Part shown: in pieces, positions 53,305 through 64,000 of the stretch
Layout: each line of letters opens with the position of its first letter
Position numbering within the stretch: position 1 is the first letter of the stretch
Assembly: GCF_900215145.1 (NCBI RefSeq)
Contig: NZ_OBDO01000011.1
Coordinates: 168,927 to 232,926, forward strand
DNA from: Geodermatophilus sabuli
GTDB lineage: Bacteria > Actinomycetota > Actinomycetes > Mycobacteriales > Geodermatophilaceae
DNA length: 64,000 bases
Direction of reading: 5' to 3'
The notes under the pieces: model-generated
What the model was told of the DNA's origin: nothing
Database searches by the model: none
Seen by the model: the letters and a program-made list of their open reading frames with translations, nothing else
Made by a program: the position numbers and the translations under genes

Positions 53305-53474
53305 TCGGCCTCGTCGTGGCGTCCGTCCCGCGGCAGGGGGCGCGCAGCGCGTCGATCGGCCACGGCGTGGCCGATCGAGCCACCCGGGCGCTGTGGGCGG
53401 CGGCCACCGTCGGCGCGTTGGCGCAGTCCCGCGCCGGATCCGCAGGTGCGCTGCTGGCGGTCGAGGTCGCCCGG

Positions 53475-54497
53475 TCAGCTCCAGTGCACGAGCACCGAGC
53501 CTGCGACGAGCAGGAGCAGGCCGCCGGCGCGCGCGGCGGTGAGCCGCCGGCGTGGCATGGCCAGCACCCCGCGGTGATCGATCACGGCGGATGCGACCTG
53601 CTGGCCCGTCACCGTCAGGGCCACCGTCACCGCGGCTCCGATGACCGGGATCAGCAGGAAGGTGACGGTCACGTAGACGGCCGCGCAGAGGCCGCCCAGC
53701 CAGCCCCACCAGGGCATGGTGCGCAGCGGTCGGAGCTGCGGTCTGGGCGTGCGACGGAGGGTGAGGAGGGTGCCGAGGACGACGAGGATCGTGGCGGTCG
53801 CAACGACGAAGCTGATGGTCGCGACCGCGAGCGGCGCCCCGATCTCACCCTCGAGCCGGCTGTTGATGGCGCCCTGGACGGGGAGTACCGCCCCGGCAGC
53901 CAGGCCCAGCAGCGTCCAGGCGAGCCGCGACGCGGTCGGCGTCCCGAGCGCTTGCCGAACGGGGGACGCCGGAGCGTCGACGCGCGTGCCTCCGCTGGCC
54001 AGGGCGGCCGCGGAGTGCACCGGGACGGCGACCCGGGTGAGCCTGCCACTGACGCTTCCCGTGATCATCACGGTGACTCCGGCCACCACCGCCAACGCGC
54101 CGAGCAGGATCCCCGGGCCGAAGGGCCGGCGAGGCACCCACAGCAGGCCGAGCAGGTCGAGTCCCAGGGAGGCGAAGACCTGGCCGGTGACGAACAGGGC
54201 GCCCGCGACCAGTGCGCCCAGCCGGGGGAACAGCAGGATCCCCGCGGTGATGTACAGCGGGCTCGCCACCCCGCCGAGCAACAGCCACCAGTGCGACACC
54301 TCCGGGACCCGACCCATCGCCGCGACGGCGCCGGTGGCCAGCGCGACGAGCCCGAGTACCACGCCTGCGATGAGCAGTTGCAGCGTCGCGGCACCGAACG
54401 GCGTCCCGACCGCCCTGCTCAGCCGCTGGTTCACCGAGGCCTGCACCGCGAGCAGGCAGCCGATCAGGAGCGCGGAAGCCAGGAAGACGAGAGGCAT
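53475..54497 (-). CDS. DMT-superfamily transporter with two DUF606 (YdcZ) repeats
   Basis: A 340-residue membrane protein with ten hydrophobic spans arranged as two similar five-span halves: ASALLIGCLLAVQASVNQRLS and AWTLLGLAAGAVLPVQGAIN open each half, and SPLYITAGILLFPRLGALVAG parallels AVYVTVTFLLIPVIGAAVTV. This is the YdcZ/DUF606 family in duplicated form. ATG 54497 (GGAGGGG just upstream) is preferred over ATG 54527, which lies inside an operator palindrome. Divergent from a TetR gene. Substrate unknown. Confidence 0.87.
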   Translation of the reverse strand: MPLVFLASALLIGCLLAVQASVNQRLSRAVGTPFGAATLQLLIAGVVLGLVALATGAVAAMGRVPEVSHWWLLLGGVASPLYITAGILLFPRLGALVAGALFVTGQVFASLGLDLLGLLWVPRRPFGPGILLGALAVVAGVTVMITGSVSGRLTRVAVPVHSAAALASGGTRVDAPASPVRQALGTPTASRLAWTLLGLAAGAVLPVQGAINSRLEGEIGAPLAVATISFVVATATILVVLGTLLTLRRTPRPQLRPLRTMPWWGWLGGLCAAVYVTVTFLLIPVIGAAVTVALTVTGQQVASAVIDHRGVLAMPRRRLTAARAGGLLLLVAGSVLVHWS

Positions 54498-54519
54498 GAC
54501 CCCTCCAAGAGCCTCGGAC

Positions 54520-54570
54520 CCGGACATGGTGTCCGGTTACGACGAAGGCTCCAAGCGGACATGGCGTCCG
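54520..54570. promoter_or_regulatory. Twin palindromes, probable TetR operators
   Basis: CCGGACATGGTGTCCGG (54520-54536) is a 17-bp dyad with 7-bp perfect arms. A second copy, CGGACATGGCGTCCG (54556-54570), shares 14 of 15 bases with its core. The two sit 35 bp apart in the gap between the transporter and the tetR gene. They are well placed to be the TetR protein's operators for both genes. Confidence 0.65.
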
Positions 54571-54592
54571 GATATTCCGCTAAAGTGCCGCC

Positions 54593-55297
54593 GTGTCCGC
54601 GCCCGCACCGCCGTACGAGGCGGGGGAAGGCTCCTCACCCGAGCCGCTCGATCCGCTGACGGCCGGCGCCGCATCCCCGCGGGAGCGCGCGGATGCGGCG
54701 CGCAACCGTCGCCGTGTCCTGGCCGCGGCCGAGGAACTGTTCGCCACCTGCGACCCGAGATCGGTGACGATGGGCCAGATCGCCCGGCTGGCCGGTGTCG
54801 GGCGAGCGACCCTCTACCGGCGCTTCCCCGACGTCGCTTCGGTCGCCCTGGCACTGCTGGACGAGCACGAACGGCGACTGCAGCACGAGCTCATCCGCGG
54901 CGTTCCGCCGCTCGGTCCCGGGGCCGACCCGGCAGACCGGCTCGCGGCCTTCTACGTGGCCATGACGAGCCTGCTCGACCAACACCTGCACCTCGCCCTC
55001 GGGGCGGAGACGGGCAACGCCCGGTTCGGCACCGGGGCCTACGGGTTCTGGCGAGCGCACGTGCGGTCACTCCTGGTCGCAGCGACCGTCCCTGATCCGG
55101 ACGCCCTCGTGGACCCGCTGCTGGCGCCGCTCGGGCCCGAGGTGTACGCGCACCAGCGTGCCCAGGGCATCAGTGGGCAGCGGATCACCGACGGCCTGGT
55201 GTGGCTGGCCCGGCGGCTGCTCCCCCCGAACGCGGCCGGATCGCCCGAGGGCCGGCCGAGCCCGACCGGTCAGGCGAGTACTCCCGCGGGGAGATGA
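54593..55297 (+). CDS. TetR-family transcriptional regulator
   Basis: A 234-residue regulator from GTG 54593. The helix-turn-helix is ARNRRRVLAAAEELFATCDP, then SVTMGQIARLAGVGRATLYRRFPDVASV at about residues 35-85. The C-terminal ligand domain is unremarkable. TAAAGT at 54581-54586 lies 6 nt before the GTG, suggesting a leaderless transcript whose promoter overlaps the second operator. Divergent from the DUF606 transporter, its likely target. Confidence 0.88.
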   Translation: MSAPAPPYEAGEGSSPEPLDPLTAGAASPRERADAARNRRRVLAAAEELFATCDPRSVTMGQIARLAGVGRATLYRRFPDVASVALALLDEHERRLQHELIRGVPPLGPGADPADRLAAFYVAMTSLLDQHLHLALGAETGNARFGTGAYGFWRAHVRSLLVAATVPDPDALVDPLLAPLGPEVYAHQRAQGISGQRITDGLVWLARRLLPPNAAGSPEGRPSPTGQASTPAGR

Positions 55298-55575
55298 GCC
55301 TGCCGTGTCCGCCGGCCCGGTAGCCCGGATCAGGCGGCGCGGTCGACGTCCCCCACGAGGGTCGAGGCCCGGCCCGGTGATGATCGAGCCGTTGTCGACG
55401 TGGAGCACCATCGGGTCGACCTGCACCGCTGCCGGCGGGTCCAGTCAGCGTCGGGCCCGGTGTCGTTCGACCCGTGGTGACTCCACATCCACCGGCCTCC
55501 CCGTCCGGGGTGGCTGGTCCGCATCGAACGAGGGGTCGCTCCGCCGACGGGGTGGATGCCCCGGGGAGGACCGTC

Positions 55576-56529
55576 ATGACGAGTGCAGAGAGCCAGCGGA
55601 CGCGGGTGTCCTTCGAGTCGGGCGGCGTGCGGCTCGCGGGGTATCTGCACCGCCCCGCCGATGTCGGCGGGATGCTGCCGTGTGTGGTCATGGGGCACGG
55701 TTTCAGCGGGACGCAGGACCGGCTGTTCGAGCTCGCGGGACGATTCGCGGCCGTCGGCCTCCCGGCTCTGACGTTCGACTACCGCAGCTTCGGGGAGAGC
55801 GACGGCGTGCCGCGCCAGCTGGTCGACGTGTCCGGACAACTGCAGGACTGGCAGGCGGCGGTCCGCTTCGCCCGGGGCCTGGACGGCGTGGACCCCGAGC
55901 GGGTTGCGCTGTGGGGTTCCTCGCTCGGAGGTGGGCACGTCGTCCGTATCGCCGCGGACGACCCACGCATCGCGGCGGTGGTCGCCCAGATGCCGTTCAA
56001 CGGCTTCCCGCGTCGGGTGGAGGGCCGTTCGACGCGCGACGCGGTCCGGCTCTTGTGGGCGATGACCGTGGATGCGGCGCGCGGCCGGGTGGGCCTCTCG
56101 CCCCGCTACACACCGATGGTGGGCGCACCGGGTGAGGTGGCGGTGACCACCACCGCGCGAGCACAGGAGCACATCGCTCTGCTCTCCGGTGAGGGCGCGA
56201 CCTCACTGTGGCGCAACGAGGTGGCTCCGCGCGGCCTGTTCGGCATGCTGCGTTACCGGCCCGGCGACGTGGCGCACCGGCTGGGGATGCCGGTGCTCGT
56301 GTGCATCGCCGACAACGACCGCGAGACGCCCGAGGAGACGACGCGGCTGATAGCGCAGCGGGCGCCACGGGGCGAGCTGCGCCGCTACCCGGGGACCCAC
56401 TTCGACCTCTACCGCGATCCCGTGCGCCAGCAGGTGGTGGCCGACGAGATCGACTTCCTGCGCGCGCACCTGGTGGAGCGGACGCGGCACGGCGCGGCGT
56501 CGACGGCCGCCGGGCGGGAGCAGGCGTGA
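55576..56529 (+). CDS. Alpha/beta hydrolase (dienelactone/acylaminopeptidase-like)
   Basis: A 317-residue hydrolase from ATG 55576 with GGGGAGG upstream. Motifs are VVMGHGFSGTQDRLFELAGRF (oxyanion side), LTFDYRSFGESDGVPRQLVD, nucleophile elbow G-S-S-L-G (VALWGSSLGGGHVVR), Asp in VCIADNDRETP and His in YPGTHFDLYRDP. The triad is complete. The substrate is not known. A cyclase-like SnoaL gene follows 130 bp later. Confidence 0.85.
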   Translation: MTSAESQRTRVSFESGGVRLAGYLHRPADVGGMLPCVVMGHGFSGTQDRLFELAGRFAAVGLPALTFDYRSFGESDGVPRQLVDVSGQLQDWQAAVRFARGLDGVDPERVALWGSSLGGGHVVRIAADDPRIAAVVAQMPFNGFPRRVEGRSTRDAVRLLWAMTVDAARGRVGLSPRYTPMVGAPGEVAVTTTARAQEHIALLSGEGATSLWRNEVAPRGLFGMLRYRPGDVAHRLGMPVLVCIADNDRETPEETTRLIAQRAPRGELRRYPGTHFDLYRDPVRQQVVADEIDFLRAHLVERTRHGAASTAAGREQA

Positions 56530-56600
56530 ACGCCGGTCGAAGCGGCCCGACCTCGGCGTCGGGTGGACCTGGCCGGATCGCGGAGATGCTGTCCGCAGCG

Positions 56601-56620
56601 GCGAGGGGCGCGCCCCTCGC
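56601..56620. terminator. Perfect 20-bp palindrome after the hydrolase gene
   Basis: GCGAGGGGCGCGCCCCTCGC is a perfect inverted repeat 72 bp after the hydrolase stop and 40 bp before the SnoaL-like gene. It could be a terminator, or an operator for the next gene. Confidence 0.4.
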
Positions 56621-56659
56621 GGCTCCTGCCGACATCAACCGATCGCCACAGGGGAGGCG

Positions 56660-57052
56660 GTGTTGAGCGTCGGCGAGAACAAGCGTCTGGTGGCCCGGAT
56701 GGTCGCCGAGGTCATCAACCGGGGAGACCTGGGTGCCATCGACCGGTCCTTCGCCTCCGAGATCGCCGCGGCGGCGCGGGCGTGGGTGGCTCCGTTCCGG
56801 GAGGCCTTTGCGGACGTGCACATGCAGACCGTCGCTCTGGTGGGGGAGGGGGACACGGTCGTCGGCTCCTTCCGTTGTTCGGGCACCCAGACGGGACCGT
56901 GGATGGGTCGACCCGCGACCGGCCGTGCTTTCCGCGACGTGCGAGAGGTCTGTTGGTTCACGGTCCGGGACGGGCGCATCGTCGATTGGTGGGGGCTGGA
57001 GGACAACGACGAGCGCCGCCGTCAACTCCGCAGCTCAGGTGCCACGACGTGA
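56660..57052 (+). CDS. SnoaL-like polyketide-cyclase-fold protein
   Basis: A 130-residue SnoaL/ester-cyclase-like protein. The pattern NKRLVARMVAEVINRGDLGAID, FREAFADVHMQTVALVGEGDTVVGSF, TGPWMGRPATGRAF and the C-terminal RDGRIVDWWGLEDNDERRRQL is typical of this group. GTG 56660 and TTG 56663 are both possible starts behind GGGGAGG. Most family members have unknown substrates. Confidence 0.75.
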   Translation: MLSVGENKRLVARMVAEVINRGDLGAIDRSFASEIAAAARAWVAPFREAFADVHMQTVALVGEGDTVVGSFRCSGTQTGPWMGRPATGRAFRDVREVCWFTVRDGRIVDWWGLEDNDERRRQLRSSGATT

Positions 57053-57222
57053 TGGACCTGCGGCGGAGCGGTCTCGCTCCGTCCCCCCTCACCGGCTGCT
57101 TCCCGTCGGCGACGAGGGAGCCCTCGAGATCGCTGGACGCCTGAGGCCGGCCCCGCCGTCGGCTCGACCCGTCGAGCGCCACCCTGGCGCTGCGGCGGTG
57201 CGCGCGGCGCGGCGTCCTCCAT

Positions 57223-59562
57223 TCAGGACCGTGATGGACGATCACCGGTCGCCTGGGCCTGGCGGATCGCCCGCCAGACGCGCATCGGCGTGGTGGGCAT
57301 GTCGATGTGCCGCACCCCCAGGTGGGCGACGGCGTCGATGACCGCGTTCTGTACCGCCGGCGTGGCGCCGATCGTGCCGGCCTCACCGAGTCCCTTGGCG
57401 CCGAGTGGGTTGTAGCTGGTCGGGGTCTGGGCGTCGACCAGCTCGAAGCTCGGCACCTCGGTCGCCGAGACGATCGGGTAGTCAGCGAACGTGCTGGTCA
57501 GGGGGTTGCCGTCCGTGTCGTAGCAGACCTCTTCCAGCAGGGCCTGCGCCGCCCCCTGGGCCAGCCCGCCGTGGCGTTGCCCCTCCGCGAGCAAGGGGTT
57601 GACGATCACTCCAGCGTCGTCCACGGCGACCAGCCGGACCAGCTCGGCCTTCCCCGACTCGACGTCGACCTCGACCACCGCGACGTGTGCACCGAAGGGG
57701 TAGGTGGGGCCGGGGGCGGTGAACACGCTGCGCACCAGCAGTGGCTCGCGCTCGGCCAGGGAGGCGAAGGACACCGCCGTCCCCGGGACGCCGGTCACGC
57801 GCAGCCCCGCCGCTGCCCGGTCGACCGCGAGGTCGGCGGGGTCGACCTCGAGGTCCTCGGCGGCGCGGGCCTTGGCCAGCTCGATGAGTTCCAGCACCGA
57901 CTGGCGCACCGCCGCGCCGCCCAGTTGCAGGCTGCGCGACCCGGCGGTGCCCCCGCCTTCCGGGACCAGGTCGGTGTCACCCCAGCGGACCACGATGTCC
58001 TGGAGCGGGATGCCGAGCTCCTCGCTCGCCAGCATCGCCCACGTCGTCGCATGCCCCTGACCGTGCGGGGAGGTGCCGGTCAGGATCGTCGCGGTGCCGT
58101 CGGGGTGCACCTGCACGGTCGCGTTCTCGTGCGGTGGACCCGGCTCGATCCCGGCGCCGGTGATCTCCACGTAGGCCGAGAGCCCGAGGCCGAGCTGACG
58201 GACGTCGCCACGCTCGCGGCGCGCCGCCTGCTCCGCCCGTAACCCCGGGTAGTCCGCCGCCTCCAGCGCCTTCTCCAACGCGGCCGGGTAGTTCCCGGAG
58301 TCGTAGACCGCACCGCCCTTGCTCGTGTAGGGCTCGCTGAACGGCGGGATCAGGTTGCGCCTTCGGACGTCGGCCGGATCCAGGCCCAGCTCGGCGGCGA
58401 ACAGGTCGACGGCCCGCTCGATCGCCGCGGTCGCCTCCGGACGTCCGGCGCCGCGGTAGGCGCCCACCGGTGTCGTGGTCGTGACCACGCTGCGGAAGGA
58501 GGCCTCCACCTCCGGGATGTCGTAGACGCCTGGTGCCATGAGCGCGGTGAGGGACGGCAGCAACGCGCCGAACTTGGGATAAGCCCCGGCGTCCTGCAGG
58601 ACTGCCAGCCGGTAGGCGCGGATCCGTCCGGCCCGGTCCCCGCCGATGGTCACGGTCTGCACCTGGGCCCGGCCGTGGGCCATCGCGACCATGTTCTCCG
58701 AGCGGGTCTCCACCCAGGTCACGGGCCGGCCCGCGTGGCGGGCGGCGAGGGCCACGACCGCGTGTTCGGGGTCGGCACCGAACTTCGCCCCGAACGCCCC
58801 GCCCACGTCCGGGGTGACGATCCGCACCGCGCCGTCGTCCAGGCCCAGCATCCCGGCCACCGAGCGCCTGCTCCACTGGGCGCCCTGGTTGGGCAGCCAG
58901 AGGGTCAGCCGGCCGCGGTCGTCCCAGACCGCCGCGGCCGCGCGCACCTCCAGGGGAGCCACCGCGACGCGCTGATTGACGATCTCCCGGCTGACGACGA
59001 CCTCGCAGCCGGCGAACAGGTCGGGGTCGGGTGCGCCGTCGCTCTCGAAGGCGACGTTGCTGCCGGCGTCGGGGAACAGCAGGACCTGCCCGGCGGCGGA
59101 CTCCTTCGGGTCGACGAGCCCGGGCAGCGGCTCGTAGTCGACCGTGACCAGCGCGGTGGCGTCCTCCCCGGCGTACCGGTCCTCGGTGAGCACGACGGCG
59201 ACCGGCTCGCCGACGAACCGGACGACGCCGGCGGCCAGCAGTGGCTGCGCCATCGCCTGGGGGTACATCGGCATGGTCGGGCGTTGCGGGGGGGTGCCCG
59301 CGACGTCGTCGGCGGTGAGGACGGCGACGACACCGGGGACTGCGGTGGCCGCGGAGGTGTCGATCGACACGATCCGGGCGTGCGCCATCGGCGACCGTAC
59401 GAAGGTCGCGTGCAGCGCACCGGTCAGCCGCTCGTCGACCAGGTCCTCGGTGTAGACCGCTCCCCGGGTGAGGAACCCCAGGTCCTCGGTCCGCCGCACG
59501 CGCGTGCCCAGGATGCTGCCCGGCGGGAGTTGCTCACCCACCGACCGAGTGGTGTAGGTCAC
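57223..59562 (-). CDS. Molybdopterin hydroxylase large subunit (xanthine dehydrogenase/CoxL family)
   Basis: A 779-residue molybdenum subunit from GTG 59562. It shows the N-terminal hammerhead domain ([21 protein letters not shown]), the ETRSENM and [12 protein letters not shown] segments, the active-site loop [35 protein letters not shown], and the final [21 protein letters not shown] with the catalytic Glu. The AYRGAGR loop is the form II type, not the AYxCSFR of true CO dehydrogenase. FAD (medium) and iron-sulfur (small) subunit genes are not adjacent; it must borrow partners or be part of a split locus. Confidence 0.9.
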   Translation of the reverse strand: MTYTTRSVGEQLPPGSILGTRVRRTEDLGFLTRGAVYTEDLVDERLTGALHATFVRSPMAHARIVSIDTSAATAVPGVVAVLTADDVAGTPPQRPTMPMYPQAMAQPLLAAGVVRFVGEPVAVVLTEDRYAGEDATALVTVDYEPLPGLVDPKESAAGQVLLFPDAGSNVAFESDGAPDPDLFAGCEVVVSREIVNQRVAVAPLEVRAAAAVWDDRGRLTLWLPNQGAQWSRRSVAGMLGLDDGAVRIVTPDVGGAFGAKFGADPEHAVVALAARHAGRPVTWVETRSENMVAMAHGRAQVQTVTIGGDRAGRIRAYRLAVLQDAGAYPKFGALLPSLTALMAPGVYDIPEVEASFRSVVTTTTPVGAYRGAGRPEATAAIERAVDLFAAELGLDPADVRRRNLIPPFSEPYTSKGGAVYDSGNYPAALEKALEAADYPGLRAEQAARRERGDVRQLGLGLSAYVEITGAGIEPGPPHENATVQVHPDGTATILTGTSPHGQGHATTWAMLASEELGIPLQDIVVRWGDTDLVPEGGGTAGSRSLQLGGAAVRQSVLELIELAKARAAEDLEVDPADLAVDRAAAGLRVTGVPGTAVSFASLAEREPLLVRSVFTAPGPTYPFGAHVAVVEVDVESGKAELVRLVAVDDAGVIVNPLLAEGQRHGGLAQGAAQALLEEVCYDTDGNPLTSTFADYPIVSATEVPSFELVDAQTPTSYNPLGAKGLGEAGTIGATPAVQNAVIDAVAHLGVRHIDMPTTPMRVWRAIRQAQATGDRPSRS

Positions 59563-59719
59563 ACCCGAGACGTTACGCAGAACCGGCCCCTCGAAGGAGT
59601 CCGTCGCGGCTCGTCCACGTCGGCCGTCGGCCCGCCGAACCGGTACAGGGGCGGTCGGGCGAGGAGTCCAGGCTCGGAGACGCGGGGACACCCGCGCCCC
59701 TGGGCCCCGCTGGACGCGG

Positions 59720-59754
59720 GACGCCCCGGCCCGCGGGATGCGGGCCGGGGCGTC
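59720..59754 (-). terminator. Strong hairpin downstream of katG
   Basis: Two perfect 15-bp arms (59720-59734 and 59740-59754) flank a 5-nt loop, starting 14 bp after the katG stop. The stem is almost pure GC with no U-tract, the usual form in high-GC actinobacteria. Confidence 0.7.
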
Positions 59755-59768
59755 GGGACGGGTGGTGT

Positions 59769-62448
<2,680 letters not shown>

Positions 62449-62449
<1 letters not shown>

Positions 62450-62484
62450 GGCGGGATCCTCACAGCTTGCCTTGATCGAGTCAA
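62449..62484 (-). promoter_or_regulatory. furA-katG promoter, leaderless, with TTGA-N5-TCAA dyad
   Basis: On the minus strand, -35 TTGACT (62479-62484) and -10 GAGGAT (62456-62461) are 17 bp apart, and transcription would start about 7 nt further on, at the GTG itself. The -35 overlaps the dyad TTGACTCGATCAA, a reasonable FurA site in an otherwise GC-rich gap. Confidence 0.6.
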
Positions 62485-62670
62485 CAAACGGGCCCGAGGT
62501 GGTCGGCCGGCGAGGGGACCACGCCGGCGCATGTCGTCTCGGGTGTCGGCCGGGAACCGGCGCCGCCTCCGGACGGCATCGAACGATCCCATCCGGCGGC
62601 CGGAGGAGGCGCCCACCGGCTGAGCCGACGCCCAGCCGCGGCAGCAGTCGGTCTCGTGTCGAGTGGTCGG

Positions 62671-63498
62671 TCAGGAGCCGGCAGTCGCCCCGGCCGCGAT
62701 CACCTCGACGTGGTCACCGACCCCGATCGACCCCGGTTCCTCGACGGTGGCGTACATGCCGAACAGGACCGCGCCGTTGTCCGGGAGGTGGGCGACCGGG
62801 GTGGTGAGGTCCGTGGCCGGTTCGCCGCGGTATCGGGTGATGGCCTTGAGGGTGTTGACGTCCACCTCGCCGCTGTCGGGGTTCTCGTTGGTGACCACGC
62901 AGCGGGGGACGGGGCCGACCACCCGGACCGTCGCTCCGCCCACCCGGAGCCGCCGGCCCGCCCAGGTGTCCTCCTCGTGCACGCCGCACCCGTCCAGCTC
63001 GACGAGCATCCGGAAGCGCCGCTGGTCCAGCCGTTCGCCCTCGGGGGTGACGCTGCGCAGGTGCTCGATGGTGGCCGAGGAGATCAGCGTGACCGGGTGC
63101 ACGTCGACGGCGTCGCCGGGGCTGTCGGTGGCGACCAGGTGGACGGGCTCGCCGACGAACTCGGTGAGGGCCGCCGACCACGGGCCCGACACCAGGTGAC
63201 CGGGCACCTCGCGCCCGTAGAAGTCGGTGACCACCGGCTCGCCCGGCTCGGTGGTCGTCCCCTGCACCGGTTCGCGGCCGGGGATCTGCAGGGACAGGTG
63301 TCGCCGCGAGCCGTCGTAGTGCGCGGTGAGCCGGACCAGCGGGCCGTGCTGCTTGCCGTTGACCAGCCGGTGCCGGGCATCGACGAGGTGGAACCGCCGG
63401 TTGTCCTCGACCCCGTTCCGGGTGACCGCCAGGCTGGTCGGGTGGTGGAGGGCGGTGCCCTTGACGGGCGTCATCGACAAGCGCGAGACGACGGGCAT
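62671..63498 (-). CDS. MOSC-domain protein (YcbX/mARC-like)
   Basis: A 275-residue protein from ATG 63498, with GGAGGGG upstream. The N-terminal beta-barrel (MOSC_N) begins VVSRLSMTPVKGTALHHP and includes NRRFHLVDARHRLVNGKQH. The MOSC domain holds the conserved Cys in GPVPRCVVTNENPDSGEVD near residue 210, which in this family binds the molybdenum cofactor. Related proteins reduce N-hydroxylated compounds or carry sulfur. A 20-codon scar of a paralogue is found at 24422-24481. Confidence 0.88.
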   Translation of the reverse strand: MPVVSRLSMTPVKGTALHHPTSLAVTRNGVEDNRRFHLVDARHRLVNGKQHGPLVRLTAHYDGSRRHLSLQIPGREPVQGTTTEPGEPVVTDFYGREVPGHLVSGPWSAALTEFVGEPVHLVATDSPGDAVDVHPVTLISSATIEHLRSVTPEGERLDQRRFRMLVELDGCGVHEEDTWAGRRLRVGGATVRVVGPVPRCVVTNENPDSGEVDVNTLKAITRYRGEPATDLTTPVAHLPDNGAVLFGMYATVEEPGSIGVGDHVEVIAAGATAGS

Positions 63499-63854
63499 GA
63501 GAGTCCCCTCCGGTCAGGCGTGGAGGACCCAGCGTAGGGAGCAGCGGGCCGCGCCCCACGGGTCCCCCCCGGGTCGTTCGCGGCCCGGCACGGGCGATCG
63601 GCCCGGTCCGAGGGGCCGCCTCGCCGCTCGTCCGTGACCTGCGTTCAGGGGATGTCCGAGACGGTCAAGTCATCTGTCCGAAACAGTACAGCCTTGCCGC
63701 TTCCGAGCCTCCACAATCGTTGCAACACGGACCGGGCGCGAATACGGCGACCCGAGGCCCGTGCAGATCTCCCGAAGCACTCCAAGGACTTCGGCACCGC
63801 GGGAAACGGCGACTTCCCCGCTCTCTGATCCACCTTCGAAACGGAGACACGCGC
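63499..63854 (+). promoter_or_regulatory. Intergenic region with 22-bp-spaced direct repeats before the BKACE gene
   Basis: This 356-bp divergent gap is less GC-rich to the right. TGTCCGAGAC (63653-63662) and TGTCCGAAAC (63675-63684) are direct repeats exactly 22 bp apart, two helical turns, and the second also forms CTGT-CCGAA-ACAG. They probably bind a regulator of the downstream gene. No coding frame is convincing. Confidence 0.45.
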
Positions 63855-64000
63855 ATGTACTTCCTCGACGATTCCCTGTTCCCGGAGAACCAGGAGAAGC
63901 TGGTGATCACCGCGGCTCCCTACGGGCCGGAGTGGGAGCCCGCCGACTTCCCGGAGGACATTCCGCTGACGATGGACCAGCACGTGCAGCAGGCGGTGGA
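63855..64000 (+). CDS. BKACE (3-keto-5-aminohexanoate cleavage) family protein, N-terminal part (partial)
   Basis: ATG 63855 (GGAG upstream) opens MYFLDDSLFPENQEKLVITA, then APYGPEWEPADFPEDIPLTM, and runs off the window. KLVITAAPYGPEW with a run of acidic residues and DIPLTMDQHVQQAV resembles the first strand and substrate loop of DUF849/BKACE beta-keto acid cleavage enzymes, zinc TIM-barrel proteins that condense beta-keto acids with acetyl-CoA. The metal-binding H-x-H lies beyond the window. Confidence 0.65.
   Translation, partial: MYFLDDSLFPENQEKLVITAAPYGPEWEPADFPEDIPLTMDQHVQQAV

Noticed and set aside
57223..59562. Aerobic CO dehydrogenase (CO oxidation)
   Set aside because: The active-site loop is AYRGAGR, not the AYxCSFR of form I CO dehydrogenase, and no coxS or coxM is present.

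Overview
The window is very GC-rich with almost uniformly G/C third codon positions, many GTG starts, ATGA/GTGA overlaps and several genes that look leaderless. These traits, together with a furA-katG pair, a glgA/glgC divergent pair, a hut cluster without a classical hutG, and DUF2252 and WrbA-type genes, point to an actinobacterium. Geodermatophilaceae (Blastococcus/Geodermatophilus/Modestobacter-like) is my best guess, by inference only. No rRNA, tRNA, CRISPR array, insertion sequence or prophage was recognised. The window opens inside a serA gene and closes inside a BKACE-type gene.

Layout. 1-7.8 kb: serA 3' end, ArsC-like reductase, a membrane-anchored protein, a SEDS glycosyltransferase fused to a class B penicillin-binding transpeptidase, an MreB-like actin (convergent, with a 30-bp tandem repeat between them), an alpha/beta hydrolase, and a strange hexapeptide-repeat/Cys-triplet protein. 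7.9-15 kb: a DUF4062-STAND ATPase, a truncated hydrolase, a beta-lactamase-fold serine hydrolase, and a patatin-acyltransferase pair. 15.2-24.3 kb: a tight nine-gene minus-strand operon. It combines two riboflavin-type enzymes (GTP cyclohydrolase II, RibD-type reductase), a degenerate pterin-synthase-fold protein, a zinc-site-less MDR dehydrogenase, a CDP-alcohol phosphotransferase fused to a sulfatase-fold domain, two methyltransferases, a glycosyltransferase and an LPG-synthase-type membrane protein. This is the best candidate for an undescribed system, possibly a membrane-linked pterin- or flavin-precursor-derived metabolite. 24.5-35 kb: alcohol dehydrogenase, stress protein, FucP-like transporter plus sugar kinase, glycogen synthesis (glgA/glgC), DUF2252 and a flavin hydroxylase.

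35-44 kb: an SbnA-like PLP enzyme behind a long structured leader, then the histidine-degradation operon hutH-hutU-M20 hydrolase-hutF-hutI. 44-57 kb: a PBP4-type carboxypeptidase, small-molecule enzymes, a MarR regulator with clear dyads divergent from a wrbA-MFS pair, and a TetR regulator with twin operators divergent from a DMT-type transporter. 57-64 kb: an orphan molybdopterin hydroxylase large subunit, katG and furA with a good leaderless promoter, an MOSC protein, and the start of a BKACE enzyme preceded by 22-bp-spaced direct repeats.
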